Shown in pieces: positions 1 to 8,371 of a stretch of DNA of 64,000 nt. The notes below the pieces were generated by a model that worked only from the letters and a program-made list of their open reading frames with translations, was not told the DNA's origin and made no database searches. Numbering within the stretch: the first letter of the stretch is position 1; every line of letters starts with the position of its first letter. The stretch is from IMG/VR virus record IMGVR_UViG_3300012005_000004, positions 1 to 64,000 of that record. The stretch is one strand, 5' to 3'. This DNA is from a virus. A program made the translations under genes and the position numbers.

Positions 1-97
1 GATCAAGAGTGCGGACACTGCGATGTACCATGCCAAGGAAAGTGGACGCAACAATTACAAGTACTTCGATCAAAAATTTCATGAGGGACTACAATGA
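1..97 (+). CDS. C-terminal end of a GGDEF-domain protein (partial)
   Basis: Frame 2 reads from the window edge to a TGA at 95-97. The roughly 31 visible residues include ADTAMYHAKESGRNNY, the usual last helix of GGDEF diguanylate cyclase domains (A-D-x-A-x-Y-x-A-K-x-x-G-R-N). The rest lies upstream of the window, so domain order and activity cannot be judged. A second, complete GGDEF-EAL protein lies at 56747-58867. Confidence 0.75.
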   Translation, partial: IKSADTAMYHAKESGRNNYKYFDQKFHEGLQ

Positions 98-117
98 GAC
101 TCATCATCTTAAACTTG

Positions 118-146
118 TGTACTTCTTGCGATAGCTGAGATATAAT
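118..146 (+). promoter_or_regulatory. Promoter, -35 TGTACT / -10 TATAAT
   Basis: TGTACT (118-123), 17-nt spacer, TATAAT (141-146). It lies in the gap after the GGDEF gene and about 40 nt ahead of the next start codon. It matches the pattern repeated through the window. Confidence 0.75.
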
Positions 147-185
147 AACTCTATCGACTGACTACATTAAATTATGGAGTAAGAC

Positions 186-383
186 ATGGAAATGGAACTC
201 AACGGCAACAAGCAAAATCTTCACCTTTCAGTTGAAGAAGCTCTTGACTTGATACAAAAGCTCACTAAATCCGTTTCTGGATCTCTCAAACATAACTCTT
301 CATCTTTCTCCGCAGCGGCTCCGATGTCTGTAGTTCCAGGGAAATACTTCCCTGGTGTACTCAACGTTACTGTAACTGTGTGA
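186..383 (+). CDS. Hypothetical protein, 65 aa
   Basis: First gene after the promoter at 118-146, with GGAG about 8 nt before the ATG. An acidic N-terminal helix is followed by a Ser/Ala-rich stretch and a Val/Thr-rich end. No family recognised. Confidence 0.6.
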   Translation: MEMELNGNKQNLHLSVEEALDLIQKLTKSVSGSLKHNSSSFSAAAPMSVVPGKYFPGVLNVTVTV

Positions 384-386
384 CAT

Positions 387-569
387 ATGCTTCTGAACAT
401 CATCAAAAATCTCTCTTGGCTTGACGGCCACACTCTCGATGAAGTGATCGCTGAGCTCCTGAAAGCTAAAGAGCAGTTTGGTGGAGCTGTTATCTTCGAC
501 ACCTCAGTTCGCATGGCAGAGTTCGGTGATGACAATGAAGCTTATATCACGTTGAGGAGAAACAAATGA
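387..569 (+). CDS. Hypothetical protein, 60 aa
   Basis: Starts 3 nt after the preceding stop and overlaps the next gene by ATGA, so it is probably translated by coupling. The product is a small, mainly helical acidic protein ending RRNK. No family recognised. Confidence 0.6.
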   Translation: MLLNIIKNLSWLDGHTLDEVIAELLKAKEQFGGAVIFDTSVRMAEFGDDNEAYITLRRNK

Positions 570-982
570 GCACCATCAAAACTATCTTTTGGACTTACTT
601 CGGATTCTTCGCGACGGTTATCTTTCTGTCCTTTTTGCAAGGTGTAGTTTTCAAGCATGAAAAGGCTCCGACCGTCGTATCATCTCAATCATCTCCAGCT
701 GTCACGCACGCTAATCGTGACATTAAGTTAATTGGATTGGATTATGATCTTGCTCGGCAGAACCTCATCTCAGATGATTGGAAGCCAAATCCAGCAAAAG
801 ACTTGAGCATCGTAACCATCCGTGCCAAAGATATGATTCATGATGGGTATACCGAAACTCAAGACTGTGGATTAGCCGCAAACGCAGAATGCAGTTTTAG
901 CTTCAAGAAGGATAACATGACGATAGTTGTGTGGACTACTGGAAATGATCAGCTTCGAGTAACTTCGGTTGACGCAAAATGA
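566..982 (+). CDS. Membrane-anchored hypothetical protein, 138 aa
   Basis: ATGA overlap with the gene before. Residues about 7-28 form one hydrophobic segment next to short basic ends, so the protein is probably anchored in the inner membrane with a periplasmic C-terminus. The outer part has a Ser/Pro-rich linker and two cysteines near residues 101-107 that could form a disulfide. Function unknown. Confidence 0.7.
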   Translation: MSTIKTIFWTYFGFFATVIFLSFLQGVVFKHEKAPTVVSSQSSPAVTHANRDIKLIGLDYDLARQNLISDDWKPNPAKDLSIVTIRAKDMIHDGYTETQDCGLAANAECSFSFKKDNMTIVVWTTGNDQLRVTSVDAK

Positions 983-995
983 TAGGATAACGAAC

Positions 996-1463
996 ATGAA
1001 GACTTGGAATGACGTGCTCGACCGCTCTCGTTGGGGTAGCGGAGAATGGGATGGAGAGCCAGACAAGGCTCACTGGGTCTACAAGGGTCTAGATTGCCTT
1101 ATCGTACGCAATGACATGGGTAACCTATGCGGTTACGTTGGTGTGCCAGAGGGCCATCCAGATTTTGGAAAAGATACAGCTAAGGTCTGGGTTCACGGTG
1201 GTATTACGTTCGCTAGCAAGTGTTCTCCAAGCGGAGAGGCTGAAGAGTCGCGTCATGTTTGTCATCCTCAAGAAGGAGCTGCTAACGAAGTAGTGTGGTG
1301 GCTTGGGTTTGATTGTGCTCACCTCGGAGATAAGATTCCTGCAAGCAAGATGTTCGAGTTTGATGGTTGCATTTTTAATGATAGCGACAATTACAAGACA
1401 TTCTCCTTCGTTCAAAAAGAAGTTCAAAAGCTCGCTGATCAGCTAATAGAGGATAAGCCATGA
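996..1463 (+). CDS. Hypothetical protein, 155 aa
   Basis: An upstream in-frame ATG at 969 exists, but the start at 996 follows AGGATAACG at good spacing and begins MKTWNDVLD, so it is preferred. The protein is Trp/Gly-rich (GSGEWDGEPDKAHWVY), a style common in phage proteins of unknown function. It overlaps the next gene by ATGA. Confidence 0.7.
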   Translation: MKTWNDVLDRSRWGSGEWDGEPDKAHWVYKGLDCLIVRNDMGNLCGYVGVPEGHPDFGKDTAKVWVHGGITFASKCSPSGEAEESRHVCHPQEGAANEVVWWLGFDCAHLGDKIPASKMFEFDGCIFNDSDNYKTFSFVQKEVQKLADQLIEDKP

Positions 1464-1633
1464 AACTTTTATGTGTAATGTTCGGACATAAGTGTTTAGA
1501 AGATGCGACTGGCGGCTCCAAGTACATGGATATTCGACGAGGTCCTACTGATGGTATCGACCGAGTTCACTGTAAGCTTTATGCTCAGTGCCCGCGTTGT
1601 CAAGAAATGTATTTAGCGGTTTGGTACACTTGA
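1460..1633 (+). CDS. Small Cys-rich hypothetical protein, 57 aa
   Basis: Begins MKLLCVMFGHKCLE and overlaps the upstream stop (ATGA). A CPRC pair plus other cysteines and His suggest zinc binding. Short 'MKLLCxxFGHK' proteins recur in phage genomes with no known function. Confidence 0.6.
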   Translation: MKLLCVMFGHKCLEDATGGSKYMDIRRGPTDGIDRVHCKLYAQCPRCQEMYLAVWYT

Positions 1634-1670
1634 CTAAAGATGCCGCCGCAATCCAATTCAAGGATCGCAA

Positions 1671-1874
1671 ATGAAAGCCCGCATTACCATTAGGATGCCC
1701 AATCATTGTCTTGAGAAAATCACGCTCGCCGCTTCGATGCTTGGAGTAACCGTCAATGAATTCATTCTCGAAGCCGCCTTAGCTAAGGCGGAAGAGGTTT
1801 TGGCACATGAAGAAATAACCATGAAGCTATTTGGTATGTGTAAGCTTCTTGATGGAGTTCCAGATGAAATTTGA
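1671..1874 (+). CDS. Ribbon-helix-helix / DUF1778-like small protein
   Basis: A 67-aa protein with an N-terminal basic beta strand (MKARITIRMP) and two helices (LEKITLAASMLGVTVNEFIL). This layout is typical of RHH DNA-binding proteins and of DUF1778 antitoxins that pair with GNAT toxins. No acetyltransferase or other toxin lies beside it, so it may be a lone regulator or an antitoxin acting against a host toxin. The family assignment is by pattern only. Confidence 0.55.
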   Translation: MKARITIRMPNHCLEKITLAASMLGVTVNEFILEAALAKAEEVLAHEEITMKLFGMCKLLDGVPDEI

Positions 1875-1886
1875 GATAGGAAAATA

Positions 1887-2330
1887 ATGAAAGCTGATGT
1901 TAAACAACTCTGGCTAGAAGCCCTCCCTAGGTACAAGCAAGCTAAGAAAGCTCTACGAGACAACGAAGATGGTTTTTGTTGTCTAGGTGTAGCTTGCGAT
2001 ATCTATAAAGAGTTCCATCAAGGTTCTAGATGGAGTGAACCTGATAATAATTTTCGAGATAATCATGGTGGCCTAGGAGTTGGGACACCGACGATTGATG
2101 TTATCAGATGGATGTTCGATGAAGAAGATATGCCTGGATTTCACCGCGGCCAGTTGATAAATCGAGAAATTGAGCTTCCATTTCATCCGAGAAAGTTTAG
2201 CAGGCTCGATGTTAATAGGGAAGATTTTTCTAATGACAAATCATTTGAGCAGTACGTGACTCTAGCTAGCGCCAACGATCACGGTTGTACGTTTGACCAG
2301 ATCGCCGACCTGATCAAACATTTCCTTTAA
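1887..2330 (+). CDS. Hypothetical protein with FCCLGVACD motif, 147 aa
   Basis: AGGAAAAT precedes the ATG. The protein opens with a helical region (LWLEALPRYKQAKKAL) followed by GFCCLGVACD, a signature of a phage family of unknown role. The gene product at 6175-6705 has a related layout (CGTLFCAAGHLA), so the two may be distant relatives. It ends convergently against the minus-strand gene at 2327. Confidence 0.65.
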   Translation: MKADVKQLWLEALPRYKQAKKALRDNEDGFCCLGVACDIYKEFHQGSRWSEPDNNFRDNHGGLGVGTPTIDVIRWMFDEEDMPGFHRGQLINREIELPFHPRKFSRLDVNREDFSNDKSFEQYVTLASANDHGCTFDQIADLIKHFL

Positions 2331-2692
2331 GCATCATCTGCATGACGGGTGAGGAAGTTAACTCTGATCTTTCTAGGATCAAAGTACTTCTTCACCACAT
2401 CTATTACGGTTTGATTGTCATACACCTTGCATGAAAACACATCAAAGTAAGCGGTTCCGTCTAGCTCCATGAAGTGTCCACAGATGTTTGACGTGGTGAT
2501 CAGCTGCATTAAGCTGTAACCTTGCTTAGGATCTCCTGGGAGCAAGTACTCGATGATCGGCTCGCCGTGAGCTGTCATGTCGATCTCTTTCACAAGCTCT
2601 TTGATGAAATTATAAAGCGTGTCGCGGCTAGCGATTCCATCGTTGCAACCTGAGCAATCAAGCATCAGGTGGTACCCCCAGTATCCAGACAT
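2327..2692 (-). CDS. S-adenosylmethionine decarboxylase-like protein
   Basis: The 121-aa product resembles prokaryotic SpeD. It has GYHLMLDCSGC near the N-terminus, where SpeD has GxHLxxDxxGC, and a C-terminal YFDVFSCK, where SpeD has VDVFTC. Between them TTSNICGHF aligns with the SpeD cleavage region ExSHLSIHT. Ser68 would be the residue turned into the pyruvoyl cofactor, but the usual following His is Asn, so activity is uncertain. Active SpeD makes decarboxylated SAM for spermidine synthesis. Last gene of a three-gene minus-strand block. Confidence 0.55.
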   Translation of the reverse strand: MSGYWGYHLMLDCSGCNDGIASRDTLYNFIKELVKEIDMTAHGEPIIEYLLPGDPKQGYSLMQLITTSNICGHFMELDGTAYFDVFSCKVYDNQTVIDVVKKYFDPRKIRVNFLTRHADDA

Positions 2693-2715
2693 AGCGTTTC
2701 CTTAAAGGTGAATAT

Positions 2716-3777
2716 TTAATCGTCTTGGTCGCCGAGGATGTAATTTACCCAGGTTGTTCGAGTGTTGATCCCGAACATCAACAAGTTTTGACGATTCCAA
2801 GCGCAGTAATATCCACGATTTTCCCAGAGCTGATTCAACTTTGAGAGGATATCAGCGCTAGAGGTAGGATCTGCGTAGATGGGATATGTCCAATTGATCT
2901 CGCTCGAGGTGAGAACCGGACAACCCACCGCGACCGCATCTGCAGCAACGATATTAAACGTTTCAGTAAATGAAACTTGCATGCAGACATCCATGCTACG
3001 AATGATGTCTAAAAATTCGTCATGTCCTGTCCAATTATGTTCGACAAGCTCATGCTTGGTGTGGGCGAACAACGCGCGCAAATTGTTCAACATACTTTGT
3101 CCGCTCAGCTCAACCCTACCTGCATTGATGTGAAAACGTAGAATCTTATGATGTTCTTTGGCCCAAGCGATCGCGGCCATAGCTTGCACCATGTGATTCT
3201 TCATCGGTCGAATAGCTCCGAAGCAACCAACATCATAGTAGCGATCGCTATTATTGGGACGGTGAGTAGCGACCTCTGGGACCGGATAGAAATTTGGCAA
3301 CAACGGAACCATCTCTTCGATGTCTTCTTCCTCGAAATCAGCGAGAGATTCACGAGCCATCATCCTTAACTCTTCGTTGATCCTCGGAGAGTTACCTGAA
3401 ACGATCACTCCCTTCGTAAGATACTTGAAGGTCCAATCGATCGCGATTCCCTCTTGGGCTAAGAATGGCATCTCACTATGACAGCGAACGATCCACTCGA
3501 CCTTCGGGTGTAGCGGCATCAGCTCATCAAATTTCTCAGGAATTACCCAGTATCCTTCAATGAAGACGTGAGTGGGTTTATACGCCGTGACTTCTCGGTC
3601 AATGTCATTGTTATCAACAACTACCACGACGTGTGAGTGAATGCCTTTGGTCTTCAGCATGTTAGCTACAAAAGTAGCTGAGTTGAACATACCTGTAGCG
3701 ACCTGCTTGTGATCAGCGTTTGGAATATCGGACGAGTAGTCCTGACGTTGCTTCAAGATAAAAAGTGCTCGTGCCAT
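2716..3777 (-). CDS. GT-B glycosyltransferase (GT4-like)
   Basis: A longer reading frame begins at 3825, but the ATG at 3777 has AAAGGAA 6 nt before it and starts MARALFILK, so it is preferred (353 aa). The C-terminal half holds SFTETFNIVAADAVAVGCPV, the E-x7-E nucleotide-sugar site of GT4 enzymes, with a GAIRPMKNH segment before it like the donor-domain entry. It probably adds a sugar to DNA, the virion or host envelope; the acceptor cannot be read from sequence. Confidence 0.75.
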   Translation of the reverse strand: MARALFILKQRQDYSSDIPNADHKQVATGMFNSATFVANMLKTKGIHSHVVVVVDNNDIDREVTAYKPTHVFIEGYWVIPEKFDELMPLHPKVEWIVRCHSEMPFLAQEGIAIDWTFKYLTKGVIVSGNSPRINEELRMMARESLADFEEEDIEEMVPLLPNFYPVPEVATHRPNNSDRYYDVGCFGAIRPMKNHMVQAMAAIAWAKEHHKILRFHINAGRVELSGQSMLNNLRALFAHTKHELVEHNWTGHDEFLDIIRSMDVCMQVSFTETFNIVAADAVAVGCPVLTSSEINWTYPIYADPTSSADILSKLNQLWENRGYYCAWNRQNLLMFGINTRTTWVNYILGDQDD

Positions 3778-3787
3778 ATTGTTTCCT

Positions 3788-4222
3788 TTAGTTAGTGTCT
3801 TCTTTTTTCTTGAAGACGATATCATTAGTTTCTGGTGTAAAATTAACCTTCCTACGCTTGATCTTCGGCTTTGCGTTGATCGGGTAGGTGAACAGCTTTC
3901 CTATCACCCTTGATGTAGAGTTAAGGTTGAAGGTCTTCAAGATCTTACGGGCTACGTCGCTTTGTCCCAGCTTTGCGAATTCAAACGAAAGCGGATAACG
4001 ATCAGAGGCTCCGTAGAACCAGATCGTAGCAACAGAGAGGAACCAATCTTGGTTTACCCCCTCGGCGGCAAGTTGATCTAATACGTAAGCTTGGATATCA
4101 TCCTCAACTACGTTCTCGATCACCGTCAAGTATTTAACTCTTTTGTACTCGATCAGCGTAAGAAACTGGAGGTTTTGCGGTTCTTCCAAGCTTTCGAATA
4201 TCAATGGTGGTGCTTTGGCCAT
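3788..4222 (-). CDS. Hypothetical protein, 144 aa
   Basis: First gene of the minus-strand block. The ATG at 4222 is preferred over an in-frame TTG at 4234. The C-terminus is Lys/Arg-rich (KPKIKRRKVNF). The middle is helical with aromatic residues. No family recognised. Confidence 0.6.
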   Translation of the reverse strand: MAKAPPLIFESLEEPQNLQFLTLIEYKRVKYLTVIENVVEDDIQAYVLDQLAAEGVNQDWFLSVATIWFYGASDRYPLSFEFAKLGQSDVARKILKTFNLNSTSRVIGKLFTYPINAKPKIKRRKVNFTPETNDIVFKKKEDTN

Positions 4223-4273
4223 GTTTGTTCTCAATGTTATTGATTATGCTACTATTTATCTCACCTTCTTTTG

Positions 4274-4302
4274 TTTACAATTGGAGCATCTTAGTTTAGA
4301 AT
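4274..4302 (+). promoter_or_regulatory. Promoter, -35 TTTACA / -10 TAGAAT
   Basis: TTTACA (4274-4279), 17-nt spacer, TAGAAT (4297-4302). It lies between the divergent minus block and the + strand gene starting at 4343. Confidence 0.7.
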
Positions 4303-4342
4303 TACATCTTCAAATCAAACATTCTTTGAGGATTCCAACCAA

Positions 4343-4669
4343 ATGGCAACTACCGCGCAAGTCATCGACTTTCTCAAATCTAAAGGATCCCAAGGAGCCG
4401 CTTACAGCGAGATCCAACGTTTCGTGGTTGAAGCTAATGGCCGCGATTATGATGTGCGCGACAGCGAAGGACGGCGCCTGTATCGTGGTTACTGGAGTAA
4501 TAGTCTATCTGGAAGCTCTACTTATGGAAAAACAGGACTGCTCGCCGAATATTGTGTCAAGGTTGGAAAGAACTATGTCCTCAAGAATGCTCCAGCCCAA
4601 GCTCTAGCTGCGGTCGCAAGCTTGGTTTCCACACCAACCCAAAAGCTGATGACGATTAAGGTTTCATAA
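4343..4669 (+). CDS. Hypothetical protein, 108 aa, possible winged-helix N-terminus
   Basis: The N-terminus (TTAQVIDFLKSKGSQGAAYSE) looks like a small winged-helix opening. The middle has RLYRGYWSNSLSG followed by a Gly/Tyr-rich part ending KNYVLK. The function is unknown and DNA binding is a guess. First gene downstream of the promoter at 4274. Confidence 0.6.
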   Translation: MATTAQVIDFLKSKGSQGAAYSEIQRFVVEANGRDYDVRDSEGRRLYRGYWSNSLSGSSTYGKTGLLAEYCVKVGKNYVLKNAPAQALAAVASLVSTPTQKLMTIKVS

Positions 4670-4903
4670 ATGACACCAAACACTAAGCTAGAAGTTGGAA
4701 CGTTAGTCCAGCTTAATTCAGAAACTTGCCGCAACCGTATGTTTGCCGCATGCATCATGACCGTCACCGAGCCGAAGCCATTTGGCGCCCAGGGTTACGT
4801 GCAATCTCTTGGAAGCAACGGTGAACCTGGTGGCCAAGCATACTACCGCGCCGAGTGGGTAGAGATGGAAGTTGTAGGTAAGGCCGAGTGGGTGGTAGAA
4901 TGA
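4670..4903 (+). CDS. Hypothetical protein, 77 aa
   Basis: Starts directly after the preceding stop codon and overlaps the next gene by ATGA. Probably a beta-rich small domain (LEVGTLVQL ... AYYRAEWVEMEVV). No family recognised. Confidence 0.6.
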   Translation: MTPNTKLEVGTLVQLNSETCRNRMFAACIMTVTEPKPFGAQGYVQSLGSNGEPGGQAYYRAEWVEMEVVGKAEWVVE

Positions 4904-5985
4904 AGAAGCTATTCACTGGGTTGTACGGCTCGAGCTTATACGGCACCAACGGTCCGGAGTCAGACCGTGACGTTCGGCACATCGTCTTACCTGACATCGA
5001 TGACCTATTGCTAGGTCGTAAGATCGTCACCGTCGAAAAGAAGACCAACCAGCAGAAGAACACCAAGAACACCAAGGATGACGTAGATGAAAAGTTCATT
5101 CCGCTTCAGGTTTTTGCTAATGAGTTTCTCAACGGACAAACTGAAGCGCTTGAGCTTGCCTTCTCGATAGAAGGAGATCACACCGAACAAACCTTCTACG
5201 GAGCCTTTGAGCTCCAGACTAAACTGGAGACGATGAAGTACTATCGTGATCGCGGAGACGATGCTCACCGCACCGCGTGGATGTTTCATCAGTTTGTTCT
5301 TGAGCTCCGCGAGAAGTTCTTAACGTCGAACATGAGATCGCTGGTCAGCTACGTCGTCAATCAATCCAAGCTCTATTCGCTCAAGGGAACTAGGCTGAAC
5401 GCCTGCCGTTCGCTTAGAGAGGTGCTAGAAGATATCGAAGAAGTTACCCCCGAAGCGACGCTCGGATCTTGCATGGAAACTCACAGTAGGCTTCTGTTCA
5501 TGGGGATCGAAGCTACATACCCATCTTGCTTTTCAATCGGAGATTATGATGCCTCCAACGAAAACAGAGCTCCATGTTTCAGGATCTTAGGGAAAGTTTT
5601 ACCGCACACCAACACGGTCCGTCACACGCTAGGAACCGTTGATACGTTGATCACCGGATATGGGGATCGCGTTAAAGAAGCCTCAAAGACCGAGGTAGAT
5701 TGGAAGGCGACGATGCACGCCATGAGAATCGTCGATGAAGGGATCGAGCTTCTGACCTACAAAAGGCTTCAATTCCCGCTACCACAAGCTCAAGTTGAAC
5801 GGCTCCTAAAAATTCGCCGTGGTGAAGAAGATATCGTCGACATCAAGGAAGAGTTCAATCGGAAGGTGGACCTCATCGCTGAGCTTGAGAAGGTATCTGA
5901 CATACACAAGTATTCAGAAGAGCTAAAATCAGAGTTCAACGTTTGGTTGACTCAGTGGTTGCATAAATTTTATGGAGTATCATGA
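4900..5985 (+). CDS. Predicted nucleotidyltransferase
   Basis: Start chosen at the ATG overlapping the upstream TGA. The 361-aa protein begins MKKLFTGLYGSSLYGTNGPESDRDVR. This is the GS-x-x-YG-x(n)-SDxD nucleotidyltransferase signature of large phage and bacterial proteins in the COG3541 group. The long helical C-terminal region (about 90-361) fits that family. The substrate is unknown; RNA or protein nucleotidylation are both possible. It overlaps the next gene by ATGA. Confidence 0.7.
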   Translation: MKKLFTGLYGSSLYGTNGPESDRDVRHIVLPDIDDLLLGRKIVTVEKKTNQQKNTKNTKDDVDEKFIPLQVFANEFLNGQTEALELAFSIEGDHTEQTFYGAFELQTKLETMKYYRDRGDDAHRTAWMFHQFVLELREKFLTSNMRSLVSYVVNQSKLYSLKGTRLNACRSLREVLEDIEEVTPEATLGSCMETHSRLLFMGIEATYPSCFSIGDYDASNENRAPCFRILGKVLPHTNTVRHTLGTVDTLITGYGDRVKEASKTEVDWKATMHAMRIVDEGIELLTYKRLQFPLPQAQVERLLKIRRGEEDIVDIKEEFNRKVDLIAELEKVSDIHKYSEELKSEFNVWLTQWLHKFYGVS

Positions 5986-6191
5986 ACGTTGATATCAATG
6001 AGCTTAGAGAGCTAATGGCTCGCATCGATGAGATCAATAAGGTAGACATTGATCAGATAACCTGGATTGAAGATGGTAAAGTAGTCGAGATTAATCCCAT
6101 TACTAGGAAAAATTGGGAGTATTGTGGCTTATCAAACACGTGGTTTATCAAGACTGGAGCATACAAGGAACAAGATGAAAAACTTTTTTAA
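5982..6191 (+). CDS. Hypothetical protein, 69 aa
   Basis: ATGA overlap with the nucleotidyltransferase. The N-terminus is a helix (NVDINELRELMARIDEINKV) and the rest short strands. It overlaps the next gene by 17 nt in another frame. Confidence 0.6.
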   Translation: MNVDINELRELMARIDEINKVDIDQITWIEDGKVVEINPITRKNWEYCGLSNTWFIKTGAYKEQDEKLF

Positions 6192-6705
6192 ACGAGTTAA
6201 ACGTTTGTTTAGTAAAGAAATCATTCTGTTTGGCGATAAGCCGGTGAGCACCGAGAAAAATCAATTTATTCTTGGTAACCTTGATCGGGCTATCAGGTTG
6301 ATTGAATCTATCCCACAAGAGAAGATTAGCCTCTATGCTTTCAAGCAAGAAACATCTGATTGTGGAACCTTATTTTGTGCGGCTGGACACCTAGCCCAAG
6401 ATCCATATTTTATAGGTCTCGGCATGAAATTACAACTATTTGGAAAAACTTGGATAGTAATATCAACTAATGATAATTCATCTGATGATAATCTAAGTAA
6501 CTTATTTGGGCCTTGGGCTTTTGATACTTTATTTGCTCGCTACGGTGAAGGGCGTAGAGATAAGAGTTCCACCGATCTCTACCGGCTGTCGTTGGGTTCC
6601 GACTACCATCGGACATTTAAGAAACATATGTCTGACAAAGCTCTTTCATTAGCCAGGTTACGATTACAGCGCGATGAAATTGTTTCTCAACTTAATGGAG
6701 AATAA
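6175..6705 (+). CDS. Hypothetical protein, 176 aa
   Basis: Start at the ATG preceded by AAGGAAC, inside the end of the previous gene; the upstream in-frame ATG at 6124 is less likely. The strongly basic N-terminus is MKNFFKRVKRLF. The core has SDCGTLFCAAGHLA, like the FCCLG motif of 1887-2330. Function unknown. Confidence 0.65.
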   Translation: MKNFFKRVKRLFSKEIILFGDKPVSTEKNQFILGNLDRAIRLIESIPQEKISLYAFKQETSDCGTLFCAAGHLAQDPYFIGLGMKLQLFGKTWIVISTNDNSSDDNLSNLFGPWAFDTLFARYGEGRRDKSSTDLYRLSLGSDYHRTFKKHMSDKALSLARLRLQRDEIVSQLNGE

Positions 6706-6707
6706 TT

Positions 6708-6947
6708 ATGTTCAACGATGGAAAAGCTTACGTCACCGTCACCAGCGGTATGTCTGGTTTCTTTGCGGTTCACGTATGGTTAAATAAAACCGAAAAGAGC
6801 TTTGACAAAAAAGAAATACTTCCTCCATTCTGGGAGCCGTATGACACCGGTCTCGGACGATACCCTAATATAGAAGATGCTATCATCGAAGCTAAGGAGT
6901 GGGCTGCAGATCTAGGATTAAATTTTTATCTTCCTAACGATAAATGA
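6708..6947 (+). CDS. Hypothetical protein, 79 aa
   Basis: GGAG stands 7 nt before the ATG. The layout is beta-beta-alpha with a helix IEDAIIEAKEWAADLG at the C-terminus. It overlaps the next gene by ATGA. No family recognised. Confidence 0.6.
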   Translation: MFNDGKAYVTVTSGMSGFFAVHVWLNKTEKSFDKKEILPPFWEPYDTGLGRYPNIEDAIIEAKEWAADLGLNFYLPNDK

Positions 6948-7519
6948 AAATGGTTATAAGAGAGGTAGAGAGCATTCTCTACCTTTGTGGATTCTTTGGA
7001 CGTAGCGAGAGAGTAAACCTCGTTTCAGTAGCGATGATCATGCCCATGAACGAGAAAGAGATGAAAAAGATAGAATATATCTATGATAAGGTGCGAACGC
7101 TTCAGCTCCCCTGGTTTAGAGATCTAAGAGATCGAATGATCATCACTGGATCTTGGATAGATCGTTTCAATAAGAGACAATTCTACAAGATAGATGAAAA
7201 GCTTAATGATGTAATTGAATCATCTAGTTGGTTCAAGAAGATCTTCATGGACAAGCGTATTCCCAGAGATGTCCTTCGCGAAACGATGATCGATAAGACA
7301 GAGCTAGAAGCGATGATGCGCGAGGTTGAAAGGTTTATCGACTTCCTAGCCGATGTCGACCTTCGCTTCCCTATCTCTGAAGCTCAGTTTAACTTTATCT
7401 CTAGAAAGAATCCGAAGATAGAGCGTGATTTGCTTGAGATGAGGTTTAAAGATTACTTAAACCTCATTCATGAAACATCTTATCTCTGCGAACGTCGCTT
7501 AGAAGAAGTATCTTTTTAG
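6944..7519 (+). CDS. Hypothetical helical protein, 191 aa
   Basis: ATGA overlap with the upstream gene. Highly charged and mainly helical through the whole length (NEKEMKKIEYIYDKV, ELEAMMREVERFIDFL). No family recognised. Confidence 0.6.
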   Translation: MKMVIREVESILYLCGFFGRSERVNLVSVAMIMPMNEKEMKKIEYIYDKVRTLQLPWFRDLRDRMIITGSWIDRFNKRQFYKIDEKLNDVIESSSWFKKIFMDKRIPRDVLRETMIDKTELEAMMREVERFIDFLADVDLRFPISEAQFNFISRKNPKIERDLLEMRFKDYLNLIHETSYLCERRLEEVSF

Positions 7520-7582
7520 AGATAAGAGTGATATAATGAGCTCTAATAACTTATCAATGTTTTTCTATATCGGTGGGCTTGT

Positions 7583-7843
7583 ATGGATCTTGTGGATGTT
7601 TGCACCTTCTTCTCCGCGGTCTTTTATATCATCGCGCTTGTCTCTATGGTTCAATCATTTCATGAAAAAGCCTGCCAAGCCTCTATGAGGTCAGCGTGGA
7701 AGAAGATGACCGAACGAATGAGAGAAGCTAAGACTCACGAAGATCGGATGGAGGTCATCCAGTCTTGGAACATGTTCTTCACGTCGAGACCAGACGCGTT
7801 TAGAGAGCTTCACGGGGGAGATTATGCTGGCTTTTATGGTTAG
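7583..7843 (+). CDS. Small membrane protein, 86 aa
   Basis: The N-terminal hydrophobic segment (CTFFSAVFYIIALVSMV) is followed by a charged cytoplasmic helix. GGTGGG lies before the ATG. No family recognised. Confidence 0.55.
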   Translation: MDLVDVCTFFSAVFYIIALVSMVQSFHEKACQASMRSAWKKMTERMREAKTHEDRMEVIQSWNMFFTSRPDAFRELHGGDYAGFYG

Positions 7844-8078
7844 AAGCATCCTAGCTCACTTTAGAAAGCCAGGTACTTATCTCGAGAATAAGCTTGCCAA
7901 GTATTCATGGTACCGACGGTTGGTCGGCGGCGAGTGGGCTTATGTTGATGGACATTGGCTAGAGTTCCACACTGATGGATACGTTATCGATGCTTGTGGT
8001 CGCAACTACTTTGGACATAAATTTAGAAGACACCAAGGTGTCATAGAGAAATACTCATTAACTAGGAGAAAGCTATGA
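7824..8078 (+). CDS. Hypothetical protein, 84 aa
   Basis: The strong ribosome site GGGGGAG sits inside the end of the previous gene, 6 nt ahead of the ATG. Aromatic-rich (YSWYRRLVGGEWAYVDGHW). It overlaps the next gene by ATGA. Confidence 0.6.
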   Translation: MLAFMVRSILAHFRKPGTYLENKLAKYSWYRRLVGGEWAYVDGHWLEFHTDGYVIDACGRNYFGHKFRRHQGVIEKYSLTRRKL

Positions 8079-8371
8079 GTGAAGTACAATTGACAATCGC
8101 CAACTTTTCATATGAGAAGAATCCAGGTGAAATTTCTGATCGCAAGCTGCTTGTGCTCTCAAAGCCAGATGATTCGCTCTTTGGTCTTGAGATCAAGGAC
8201 AATGACCTGACGTCGATCAAGCCTATGATCGACTACCTGGTTGAGCGTACGGAGATGGACGCCAAGCTACAAGAGAAGTATGGAATCAAAAAGTCAGTCC
8301 TTCCATACAAGCGTTTCAAGCAAGAAAAGATCGGCAACTTGATCGAAAGTAACATCACCGTCAAGTCATGA
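8075..8371 (+). CDS. Hypothetical protein, 98 aa
   Basis: Preceded by AGGAGAAAG. Mixed alpha/beta with charged C-terminal half. Overlaps the next gene by ATGA. No family recognised. Confidence 0.6.
   Translation: MSEVQLTIANFSYEKNPGEISDRKLLVLSKPDDSLFGLEIKDNDLTSIKPMIDYLVERTEMDAKLQEKYGIKKSVLPYKRFKQEKIGNLIESNITVKS

Noticed and set aside
1671-1874. A complete toxin-antitoxin pair around the DUF1778-like gene
   Set aside because: Neither neighbour resembles a GNAT or other toxin.
7536-7688. 50-codon hydrophobic open frame in another frame over 7583-7843
   Set aside because: The ATG overlaps a TATAAT, there is no ribosome site, and the overlapping frame has the better layout.
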